Positions 1 to 5,803 of a stretch of DNA of 8,901 nt are shown piece after piece. The notes under the pieces were generated by a model. It did no database searches. It worked only from the letters and a program-made list of their open reading frames with translations, and was not told the origin of the DNA. How positions within the stretch are numbered: the first letter of the stretch is position 1; every line of letters starts with the position of its first letter. The stretch is taken from positions 1-8,901 of the forward strand of contig JAEWDF010000070.1 of the NCBI GenBank assembly GCA_023390245.1, written 5' to 3'. Origin of the DNA: Pseudomonadota bacterium. GTDB lineage: Bacteria > Pseudomonadota > Alphaproteobacteria > Caulobacterales > Caulobacteraceae. A program made the translations under genes and the position numbers.

Positions 1-647
1 GCCTGGGGCCGCGCGGCGCCATTTCCGCCGGCCAACGGGTCATCCTGCCCGAGGCGGCCGTCGACACCGGCCGCGATCCCTACGCCACGGGCCCGTCGCC
101 GGTCGGCGTGCTGGTGCCCGAGGACGGCTACGCCCCGCCGCCGCCGCCCCCGCCGCCGTCGGGCAATGCGGCCCTGCCGGCGCAGACGCGCCCGACCGCG
201 CCCGTGACGCCGCCATCCTCGTCCGCCGCGCCCCCCGCCGCCGCGCCCGCCGTCGGCGGAATCAACCTGGCCTGGCCGGTGCGGGGCGAGGTCGTGCGGC
301 GTTTCGGCCCGGTCGGCATGGGCGAGCGCAACAACGGGATCAACATCGGCGCCAGCGCCGGCGCTTCGGTCGTCGCCTCGGCGCCCGGCCGCGTCGCCTA
401 TGTCGGCGACGACCTGGTGGGGCAGGGGCTGACCGTGCTGGTCGTCCACGCCAACGGCTGGCGCACGGTGTATGGCCACCTGGGCTCGACCACGGTGCGC
501 GACGGCGACGACGTGCGCCAGGGCCAGCAGATCGGCACGGTCGGCCTGACGGCCGGCGACGGCCGCCCGTCGATGCATTTCGAGACCCGCCAGATGCAGG
601 GCGACGACCCGGTGGCGATCGATCCGCTGACGGTTCTGCCGCGCTGA
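1..647 (+). CDS. dipM: LytM/M23-fold envelope protein with degenerate active site (DipM/NlpD/EnvC type), 5' end missing
   Basis: Partial gene. The frame is open from base 3 to the stop at 645-647, so the GTG at 108 is internal and the true start lies upstream. The first visible residues (..ISAGQRVILPE) resemble the end of a LysM domain. An Ala/Pro/Thr-rich linker follows, with eight prolines at 135-158, then a LytM/M23 beta-domain at about 258-640 with the hallmarks of the fold (GRVAYVG, YGHL, GQQIGTVG, HFETR). The usual HxGxD metal motif reads NNGIN (330-344), so both the His and the Asp are Asn. The usual HLHFE reads SMHFE (570-584). The His of YGHL (477) and the second His (576) remain. 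This pattern suggests a protein that cannot cleave peptidoglycan itself and instead binds it or activates amidases, as known for EnvC/NlpD and Caulobacter DipM. The LysM-linker-LytM order and Caulobacterales context favour DipM, but the symbol is inferred because most of the N-terminus is outside the window. It lies 105 nt upstream of yajC. Confidence 0.8.
   Translation, partial: LGPRGAISAGQRVILPEAAVDTGRDPYATGPSPVGVLVPEDGYAPPPPPPPPSGNAALPAQTRPTAPVTPPSSSAAPPAAAPAVGGINLAWPVRGEVVRRFGPVGMGERNNGINIGASAGASVVASAPGRVAYVGDDLVGQGLTVLVVHANGWRTVYGHLGSTTVRDGDDVRQGQQIGTVGLTAGDGRPSMHFETRQMQGDDPVAIDPLTVLPR
135..158 (+). repeat. CCG-rich tract encoding eight consecutive prolines
   Basis: Eight proline codons (CCG with one CCC) run in frame within the linker between the LysM-like end and the LytM domain. 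Runs of three or more prolines are known to stall ribosomes unless elongation factor P acts. The tract probably serves as a stiff spacer across the periplasm or peptidoglycan. Confidence 0.9.
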
Positions 648-659
648 CGCTTCGCCGCG

Positions 660-688
660 TTGCAAATCGGCAGGCTTGTCCCTAGGTT
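660..688 (+). promoter_or_regulatory. possible weak promoter upstream of yajC
   Basis: TTGCAA (660-665) lies 17 nt before TAGGTT (683-688) in the dipM-yajC gap. The -35 half is a fair match to the vegetative consensus, but the -10 half matches only 3 of 6 positions. This stretch is noticeably more AT-rich than its surroundings. It could give yajC-secDF a promoter separate from the upstream gene. This is a guess from spacing and composition only. Confidence 0.25.
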
Positions 689-714
689 CCGCGCCTCGTT
701 TTGAAATGGGGGCG

Positions 715-742
715 CCGACGAGGGCCTGCCCTCGCGTGTCGG
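715..742 (+). promoter_or_regulatory. leader hairpin overlapping the yajC ribosome binding site
   Basis: The inner stem GAGGGC (720-725) pairs with GCCCTC (728-733). The outer stem CCGAC (715-719) pairs with GTCGG (738-742), with a 4-nt bulge at 734-737. The outer 3' arm contains the first two G's of the yajC Shine-Dalgarno GGAGA (741-745), which sits 7 nt before the ATG at 753. If formed, the hairpin would partly hide the ribosome site. The pairing is read directly; a regulatory role is inferred. Confidence 0.45.
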
Positions 743-752
743 AGATCAATCC

Positions 753-1070
753 ATGGGCGCTTCCGCTGACGGCGGCATGATGGCCGTGATCGTGCAGTTC
801 CTGCCGATCGTCGCCATCTTCATCCTGTTCTACTTCCTGATGATCCGCCCGCAGCAGAAGCGGGCCAAGGACCATGCGGCCGCCATCGCGGCGGTGAAGC
901 GCGGCGACGTCGTCGTCCTGTCCAGCGGCCTGATCGGCAAGGTCACCCGCGTCGAGGAAGCCGAGGTGAACCTGGAGATCGCGCCCAGCGTCAACGTGCG
1001 CGTGGTCAAGGGCATGATCGCCGAGGTCCGCAACCGCACCGCCATCGCGGCGAACGACACCAAGGCCTGA
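753..1070 (+). CDS. yajC: YajC, preprotein translocase accessory subunit
   Basis: This 105-residue protein has the usual YajC length. A short N-terminus is followed by one membrane segment (about residues 11-31), then the hallmark FYFLMIRPQQKR (residues 26-37) and a small soluble domain with VKRGDVVVLSSGLIGKV typical of the family. YajC associates with SecD and SecF in the inner membrane and supports SecYEG-mediated export; it is not essential in E. coli. The start ATG is backed by GGAGA 7 nt upstream. It is the first gene of yajC-secD-secF, with 32 nt to secD, consistent with one transcript. The leader has a hairpin reaching the ribosome site. Identification is secure from the hallmark and the context. 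Confidence 0.97.
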   Translation: MGASADGGMMAVIVQFLPIVAIFILFYFLMIRPQQKRAKDHAAAIAAVKRGDVVVLSSGLIGKVTRVEEAEVNLEIAPSVNVRVVKGMIAEVRNRTAIAANDTKA

Positions 1071-1102
1071 TACACGCGTATCGCTGATCCCGGATCGCCC
1101 AC

Positions 1103-2695
1103 ATGATTCAGCTCTCGCGCTGGAAAGTCACCCTCGTCGTCCTCGCCACGGTGCTGGGGGTGCTGTTCGCCTATCCGAACCTGCTGAGCCCGGCCCAGCG
1201 GGAGGCGCTGCCGGGATGGCTGCCGAAGAACGCCCTGAACCTGGGGCTGGACCTGCAGGGCGGCTCCTACCTGCTGCTGGAGGTCGACGTGCCGGCCATG
1301 CAGCAGGCGCGGGTGACCAATCTGATCGAGGATGTGCGCGTCACCCTCAACCAGGAGGGGATCAGCACCGGCGGCTTCCAGCGCGAGCCGGGCGGCGTGG
1401 TCGTGACCCTGACGGACCCGGCGCAGAGCGACGCCGCCTTCCAGGCCCTGCGCCAACTGGGCGGCGCGACCGGCCCGACCGGCCAGGTCGAGCGCGCGGC
1501 CACGCGGCTGGGCGGGGACCGCATCCGCTTCGCCTATACGGACTCCGCCCTGAACAGCATGGGCGCGACGGCGGTCGACCAGTCGATCGAGGTGGTGCGA
1601 CGCCGGATCGACAGCCTGGGCACGCGCGAGCCCTCCATCACCCGCCAGGGCGCGGACCGCATCGTGGTCCAGGCCCCGGGCGAGAGCGATCCGACTCAGC
1701 TTGAGGCGGTCATCGGCCAGACGGCGCAACTGACCTTCCAGATGGTCGACTCCGAGAATTCGCTGAACGACGCCCTGGCCGGCCGCGTGCCGCCCGACTC
1801 CGTCCTGCTGACCGACGAGCGCGGCACGCCCTATCTGGTCAAGAAGCGGGTGCTGGTCTCGGGCGAGAACCTGACCCGCGCCAGCGTGGGCTCCGACCAG
1901 AGCGGCCGCCCGGCGATCGACTTCCGCTTCGACGGGACCGGCGCGCGTCGTTTCGGCGAGGCGACCGCCGCCAACCTGGGTAAGCCCTTCGCCATCATCC
2001 TGGACGGCAAGGTCATCTCCGCCCCGACGATCCAGAGCGCGATCACCAGCGGTTCGGGCCAGATCACCGGCCAGTTCACCATTCAGGAGGCCGCGACGCT
2101 GGTGAACCTGCTGAACGGCGGCGCCCTGCCGGCCCCGCTGAAGGTCGAGGAGCGTCGCGTGGTGACCGCCGAGCTGGGCGCCGACGCCGTGGCCGCGGGC
2201 GCCCTGTCGACCGCCATCGGCTTCGTCATCATCGTGGTCTTCATGATCCTGGCCTACGGCCTGCTGTTCGGCGGGGTGTCGGTGCTGGGCCTGATCCTCA
2301 ACGGGGTCTTGATCGTTGCGGCCATGTCCCTGACCCAGGCGACCCTGACGCTGCCGGGCATCGCCGGCCTGATCCTGACCTTCGCCGTGGCCGTGGACGC
2401 CAATGTGCTGATCTACGAGCGGATGCGCGACGAGGCCCGGTCCGGCCGCAGCATCGTGGCCAGCATGGACGCCGGCTTCAGCAAGGCCATGGGCACCATC
2501 GTGGACGCTAACCTGACCACCCTGGTGGCGGCCGCCATCATGTTCGTGTTCGGCGCGGGCCCTGTGCGCGGCTTCGCCTGGACCCTGACCATCGGCGTCT
2601 TCACCTCGATGTTCTCGTCGGTGATGGTGGCGCAGGTGCTGCTGTCCTATTGGCTGAAGACGGCCAAACCCAAGAAACTGCCGATCGCGGAGTGA
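1103..2695 (+). CDS. secD: SecD, protein translocase subunit
   Basis: SecD forms a complex with SecF in the inner membrane. It uses the proton gradient to help pull exported proteins out of SecYEG on the periplasmic side. The 530-residue protein shows an N-terminal membrane anchor (about residues 8-25) and the signature GLDLQGG (48-54). The large periplasmic P1 region follows, then a C-terminal block of membrane segments starting near residue 369. The conserved AVAVDANVLIYER (about 428-440) contains the Asp (432) implicated in proton transfer in the family. Length and order match a stand-alone SecD rather than a SecDF fusion. The ATG at 1103 has only a weak GGAT 7 nt before it, so translation may depend on coupling to yajC 32 nt upstream. 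Its stop TGA overlaps the possible secF ATG at 2695 by one base. Confidence 0.98.
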   Translation: MIQLSRWKVTLVVLATVLGVLFAYPNLLSPAQREALPGWLPKNALNLGLDLQGGSYLLLEVDVPAMQQARVTNLIEDVRVTLNQEGISTGGFQREPGGVVVTLTDPAQSDAAFQALRQLGGATGPTGQVERAATRLGGDRIRFAYTDSALNSMGATAVDQSIEVVRRRIDSLGTREPSITRQGADRIVVQAPGESDPTQLEAVIGQTAQLTFQMVDSENSLNDALAGRVPPDSVLLTDERGTPYLVKKRVLVSGENLTRASVGSDQSGRPAIDFRFDGTGARRFGEATAANLGKPFAIILDGKVISAPTIQSAITSGSGQITGQFTIQEAATLVNLLNGGALPAPLKVEERRVVTAELGADAVAAGALSTAIGFVIIVVFMILAYGLLFGGVSVLGLILNGVLIVAAMSLTQATLTLPGIAGLILTFAVAVDANVLIYERMRDEARSGRSIVASMDAGFSKAMGTIVDANLTTLVAAAIMFVFGAGPVRGFAWTLTIGVFTSMFSSVMVAQVLLSYWLKTAKPKKLPIAE

Positions 2696-2700
2696 TGGCG

Positions 2701-3684
2701 ATGCGTGGATGGCCCCTCATCAAGATCCTGCCGCAGACGACGAACTTCCATTTCGTCAAATATGCGAAACCCGCCGGCGTCCTGTCGGTGATCCTGTGCG
2801 TCGCCTCCATCGTCGCCTGTTTCGTGCCCGGCCTGAACATGGGCATCGACTTCCGGGGCGGCGCCTCGATGGAGGTGTCCAAGCCGGCGGGGCAGGAGAT
2901 CCAGCTCGACCGCGTGCGCGAGGCGGTCAGCGGCCTGAACCTGGGCGATGTCCAGGTGCAGGGCATCGCCCGGCGCGACACCAACGCCAATGACGGCTCC
3001 ACCGCCATCCTGCGCTTCCAGGTGCCGGAAGGCCGCGACCAGACCCAGGTGGTCCAGCAGGTCGAGGGCGCGGTGACGGAGGCGGTCGGCCAGGTCGCCT
3101 ATTCGGGCGTCAGCGTGGTCGGATCGAAGGTCTCGGGCGAACTGTTCACCTCGGGCCTGATGGCGCTGGGCGTCGCGATCGCCCTGATGTTCGCCTACAT
3201 CTGGTTCCGGTTCGAGCCGCAGTTCGGTTTCGGCGCGGTGATCGGCCTGCTGCACGATGTGATCCTGACCTTCGGGCTGATCGTGCTGTTCAAGCTGGAG
3301 TTCAGCCTGAACATGGTGGCGGCGATCCTGACCATCATCGGCTATTCGATGAACGACACGGTGGTGGTGTTCGACCGCCTGCGCGAGAACCTGCGCAAGT
3401 ACAAGACCATGCCATTGCGCGACGTGATCGACCTGTCGCTGAACGAAACCCTGACACGGACCATCATCACCGGCGGCACCGCCGTCATGGTGCTGGGCGC
3501 CCTGGCGATCTGGGGCGGCGAGGCACTGTTTGGCTTCTCCATCGCCCTGATGTTCGGCATCGTCATCGGCACCTATTCTTCAATCTACGTCGGCGCGCCG
3601 GTGATCCTGCTGTGGGGCGTCAAGCGCGGCGGCTCCAACGACGAAGCCAAGCCGATCAAGCTGGGCATGGCCAGCCGGCCGTAG
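2701..3684 (+). CDS. secF: SecF, protein translocase subunit
   Basis: SecF is the partner of SecD in proton-driven, post-SecA protein export. Taken from ATG 2701 it has 327 residues, normal for SecF. It shows a first membrane segment (about 24-42), GIDFRGG (48-54), a periplasmic P4 domain and a C-terminal block of membrane segments. The family signature GYSMNDTVVVFDR (204-216) lies in that block. There are two candidate starts. ATG 2695 overlaps the secD stop (TGATG), but GGAG (2689-2692) is only 2 nt away. ATG 2701 is in the same frame and lies 8 nt from that GGAG, so I prefer it. A TTG at 2650 would also be in frame but lies deep in secD and is unlikely. Close linkage implies translational coupling. 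The TAG stop lies within a small perfect hairpin (3675-3689). Confidence 0.97.
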   Translation: MRGWPLIKILPQTTNFHFVKYAKPAGVLSVILCVASIVACFVPGLNMGIDFRGGASMEVSKPAGQEIQLDRVREAVSGLNLGDVQVQGIARRDTNANDGSTAILRFQVPEGRDQTQVVQQVEGAVTEAVGQVAYSGVSVVGSKVSGELFTSGLMALGVAIALMFAYIWFRFEPQFGFGAVIGLLHDVILTFGLIVLFKLEFSLNMVAAILTIIGYSMNDTVVVFDRLRENLRKYKTMPLRDVIDLSLNETLTRTIITGGTAVMVLGALAIWGGEALFGFSIALMFGIVIGTYSSIYVGAPVILLWGVKRGGSNDEAKPIKLGMASRP

Positions 3685-3689
3685 GCCGG
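3675..3689 (+). terminator. GC hairpin straddling the secF stop codon
   Basis: CCGGCC (3675-3680) and GGCCGG (3684-3689) form a perfect 6-bp stem around a 3-nt GTA loop. The secF TAG occupies 3682-3684. There is no following T-run, so it is not a classical intrinsic terminator. It may help protect the 3' end of the sec transcript or act with the next two hairpins. The stem is certain; the function is not. Confidence 0.3.
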
Positions 3690-3721
3690 GACGTCGCGTT
3701 CGTCGCAAATCGGTCGGTTCG

Positions 3722-3740
3722 CGGCCCCACGAGCGGGCCG
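3722..3740 (+). terminator. second GC hairpin in the secF downstream gap
   Basis: CGGCCC (3722-3727) pairs perfectly with GGGCCG (3735-3740) around a 7-nt loop. An alternative pairing of GCCCC (3724-3728) with GGGGC (3743-3747) would exclude it. There is no T-run. It could be a weak terminator or processing signal between the sec operon and the exported-protein gene. Confidence 0.3.
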
Positions 3741-3750
3741 GCGGGGCTAA

Positions 3751-3776
3751 GGGCGGGGGTCTTTCCCCCGGAGCCC
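3751..3776 (+). promoter_or_regulatory. leader hairpin enclosing the ribosome binding site of the 3782 gene
   Basis: CGGGGG (3754-3759) and CCCCCG (3765-3770) form a perfect 6-bp stem with a TCTTT loop. GGG (3751-3753) can extend it by pairing with CCC (3774-3776), leaving GAG bulged. The likely Shine-Dalgarno GGAG (3770-3773) is 8 nt before the ATG at 3782 and is therefore partly paired and partly in the bulge. This could limit translation or act as the last element of an inefficient terminator after secF. The pairing is seen; the effect is inferred. Confidence 0.45.
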
Positions 3777-3781
3777 GATCC

Positions 3782-4471
3782 ATGCGCGTCCTTTCGTCCC
3801 TCATCGCCGCCTCGACCCTGATGGTCGCGGCCGCGCCCTCCCACGCCCAGGACTTCCTGGGCGGCCTGGCGCGGAGCGTGGGGAGCCAGGCGGCGCAGGC
3901 GCTGGTCAACCGGGCCGTCACGGCGGCGACCAGCGGCGCGACCGCCACGCCGGCCGCGATATCGGCCCCGACGCCGGTAGCGCCGGGCCGGGCGAGCGAC
4001 GGCCTGCTCTATGACGACCAGGGCGATCTGGTCTATGAGCGCCGGCGTTCGGCGACCCCCTTCGACGACAAGGCCCACTGGCGCAACGCCGCCTATTGCG
4101 TGGCCCTGAGCGACCTGGTCGATATCGATATCGCCGAGCGCCGCGCCCTGGCCGAAAAGGGTGGCCGGCCCTATTCGGGCCCAACGGTCGAGGAGGCGCG
4201 CGCAACCCGGCGCGACGGCCAGGATGCGCGCTGGCGCCGGTTCGGCCAACTCAGGCTGCAGATCGACCACCCCGAGCGCGGCGATCCCGCGCAGACGTTC
4301 GAGGCGGAGGTGTCGCGCCAGGCCGCCGAACTGCGCCAAGGGGACTGGAGCGAGCGATTCGCCTGGCGCAACGCGGAAAGCGCGTGCAACGGGCACTATC
4401 TCGCGCTGGGGTCGCTCCAGCAGAATATGGAGAACGGCCGGGGCGCGGGATCGCGCGCCCCGGCGCGTTGA
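3782..4471 (+). CDS. Exported protein of unknown function with two WRNA...Cys segments
   Basis: I do not recognise this 229-residue family. The N-terminus is a clear Sec signal peptide: MR, a hydrophobic core to about residue 18, then SHA|QD, so cleavage after residue 22 is likely and the mature protein is periplasmic. There is no lipobox Cys. An Ala/Gly-rich, probably amphipathic stretch (24-50) and an Ala/Pro/Thr linker (50-70) lead into a polar C-terminal domain. Two similar segments occur: HWRNAAYCVALSDL (99-112) and AWRNAESACNGHYLALGSL (194-212). Their cysteines (106 and 202) are the only ones in the protein and could form a disulfide, perhaps bridging paired helices. The start ATG has GGAG 8 nt upstream. 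It follows secF by 97 nt, with three hairpins between, and is probably its own unit. It converges on the aminotransferase with a 3-nt gap. The signal peptide, G+C-rich codons and lack of frame breaks support a real gene. Confidence 0.85.
   Translation: MRVLSSLIAASTLMVAAAPSHAQDFLGGLARSVGSQAAQALVNRAVTAATSGATATPAAISAPTPVAPGRASDGLLYDDQGDLVYERRRSATPFDDKAHWRNAAYCVALSDLVDIDIAERRALAEKGGRPYSGPTVEEARATRRDGQDARWRRFGQLRLQIDHPERGDPAQTFEAEVSRQAAELRQGDWSERFAWRNAESACNGHYLALGSLQQNMENGRGAGSRAPAR
4437..4464. terminator. bidirectional terminator-like hairpin at the convergent gene junction
   Basis: GCCGGGGCGCG (4437-4447) and CGCGCCCCGGC (4454-4464) are perfectly complementary over 11 bp, around a 6-nt loop. 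The stem lies wholly within the last codons of the exported-protein gene (stop 4469-4471) and 11 nt beyond the aminotransferase stop on the other strand. Only 3 nt separate the two stops, so any shared terminator must sit in coding sequence. No strong T-run follows on the plus strand; the minus-strand continuation (GTTCTCCATATTCT) is moderately T-rich. Confidence 0.6.
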
Positions 4472-4474
4472 CGA

Positions 4475-5680
4475 TCAGCGCAGCGAGGCGGCGAAGCGCT
4501 GGATGCGGGCGCAGGCCTCCTCCAGCACGCTGTCGGAGGTGGCGTAGCTGATGCGGAAATAGGGGCTGAGGCCGAAGGCCTCGCCCTGGACCACGGCCAC
4601 GCCCTCGGCGTTCAGCAGTTCGGTCGCGAAGGTGGAATCGCCGTCGATCACCACGCCCGTCTCCGTCGTCTTGCCGATCAGGCCGGCGATGGACGGATAG
4701 ACGTAGAAGGCCCCTTCCGGCGTGGCGCAGGCGATCCCGGTCGCCTGGTTCAGCATGGAGACGACCAGGTCGCGGCGCTTTTCGAAGGCGGCGCGGCGTT
4801 CGGCCATGAAGTCCTGCGGCCCGTTCAGCGCCTCGACCGCCGCCCACTGGCTGATGCTGGCGGGGTTGGAGGTGGTCTGGCTGGCGACCTTGCGCATCAG
4901 GTCGATCAGCGGCTTGGGACCGCCGGCGTAGCCGATGCGCCAGCCGGTCATCGCATAGGCCTTGGACACGCCGTTGACCGTCAGGGTGCGGTCGATCAGG
5001 TCCGGCGCCACCTGGGCTATGGTGGTGTATTCGAAGTCGCCATAGACGAGATGCTCGTACATGTCGTCGGTCAGCACCCAGACGTGCGGGTGACGGCGCA
5101 GCACCTCGGCCAGGGCCTCCAGCTCGGCGCGGGTGTAGGCGGCGCCGGTGGGGTTGGACGGGCTGTTCAGTATCAGCCAGCGGGTCCGGGGCGTGATCGC
5201 GGCCTCCAGCACCTCGGGACGCAGCTTGAAGCCGTCCTTCTCCTCGCCGACCACGGTGACCGGCTCGCCGCCGGCCAGCAGCACCATGTCGGGGTAGGAC
5301 ACCCAGTAGGGGGCGGGCACGATGACCTCGTCGCCCGGGTTCAGCGTGGCGACCAGGGCGTTGAAGATGACCGGCTTGCCGCCCGGCGCGACGTGGATCT
5401 GGGCCGGCGAATAGTCGAGGCCGTTCTCGCGCTTGAACTTGGCGGCGATGGCCTGCTTCAGCTCGGGCATGCCGTCGGCGTCGGTGTATTTGGTCTCGCC
5501 GCGGCTGATGGCGTCGATGGCGGCCTGCTTGATGTTCTCGGGCGTGTCGAAGTCCGGTTCCCCGGCGCCGAGGCCGATCACGTCGCGTCCTTCGCGTTTC
5601 AGCTCGCGCGCCCGGGCGGTCACCGCGATGGTGGCCGACGGCTTGACGCGGGCGAGGGCGGAGGATTGCAGGCTGGACAT
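4475..5680 (-). CDS. aatA: PLP-dependent class I aspartate aminotransferase
   Basis: This is predicted to exchange the amino group between aspartate and 2-oxoglutarate (oxaloacetate and glutamate) in the cytoplasm. At 401 residues it has the normal length for the bacterial AatA group rather than the E. coli AspC group. Visible family features are KPSAT (13-17), PAPYWVSYP (122-130), SPSNPTG (173-179, Asn176 near the cofactor), TDDMYEHLVY (204-213, Asp205 for the PLP ring nitrogen and Tyr208) and SKAYAMTGWRIG. In the last motif, Lys240 should form the Schiff base and Arg248 bind phosphate. PYFRISYA holds Arg376, the usual carboxylate-binding Arg. Some members also transaminate prephenate in Phe/Tyr synthesis; sequence reading cannot settle this. 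The start ATG (5680-5678) is preceded on the minus strand by GGGA 5 nt away. The gene is monocistronic as far as can be seen, divergent from the TVP38 gene and convergent with the exported protein. Confidence 0.93.
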   Translation of the reverse strand: MSSLQSSALARVKPSATIAVTARARELKREGRDVIGLGAGEPDFDTPENIKQAAIDAISRGETKYTDADGMPELKQAIAAKFKRENGLDYSPAQIHVAPGGKPVIFNALVATLNPGDEVIVPAPYWVSYPDMVLLAGGEPVTVVGEEKDGFKLRPEVLEAAITPRTRWLILNSPSNPTGAAYTRAELEALAEVLRRHPHVWVLTDDMYEHLVYGDFEYTTIAQVAPDLIDRTLTVNGVSKAYAMTGWRIGYAGGPKPLIDLMRKVASQTTSNPASISQWAAVEALNGPQDFMAERRAAFEKRRDLVVSMLNQATGIACATPEGAFYVYPSIAGLIGKTTETGVVIDGDSTFATELLNAEGVAVVQGEAFGLSPYFRISYATSDSVLEEACARIQRFAASLR

Positions 5681-5803
5681 GATTTTCCCGTCGATCTTGG
5701 AAGTTTCGTGCCGGGGAGGCGGGGTTCCTTACGCGGCGTCGCGCGCGGGGGCAATGCCGCGGCGCTCGCTTAGCGCGCCCGCCGGTGATAAGCGGCGCGA
5801 CTG
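5681..5803. promoter_or_regulatory. divergent intergenic region between aatA and the TVP38 gene
   Basis: These 123 nt must hold the promoter of the aminotransferase gene (minus strand) and probably that of the TVP38 gene (plus strand). Candidates are weak. On the minus strand, TTATCAC followed after about 10 nt by GCTAAG roughly fits the spacing of the Caulobacter vegetative promoter. On the plus strand, GATAAG (5787-5792) matches 4 of 6 positions of a -10 box but has no partner -35. GCGCT (5762-5766) and AGCGC form a 5-bp stem between them. No precise site is claimed. Confidence 0.35.

Noticed and set aside
108..110. GTG 108 as the start of the LytM protein
   Set aside because: The frame is open back to the window edge, and the upstream residues look like the end of a LysM domain, so the GTG is internal.
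830..1729. Open frame on the minus strand (299 codons) opposite yajC/secD
   Set aside because: It overlaps two securely identified genes and encodes a low-complexity Arg/His/Asp/Gln-rich product with no domain signature.
2650..2700. TTG at 2650 as an extended secF start
   Set aside because: It would overlap secD by 46 nt and add residues (MAEDGQTQETADRGV) unlike any SecF N-terminus. GGAG-spaced ATG 2701 fits better.
3698..3720. GTTC...GTTC pair resembling an alphaproteobacterial LexA box
   Set aside because: The two GTTC are 15 nt apart instead of the required 7, so it does not fit the SOS box.
4251..4847. Minus-strand open frame (198 codons) across the aminotransferase 3' end
   Set aside because: It overlaps the aatA reading frame and the exported-protein gene, and its Arg/Gly-rich composition is that of a shadow frame.
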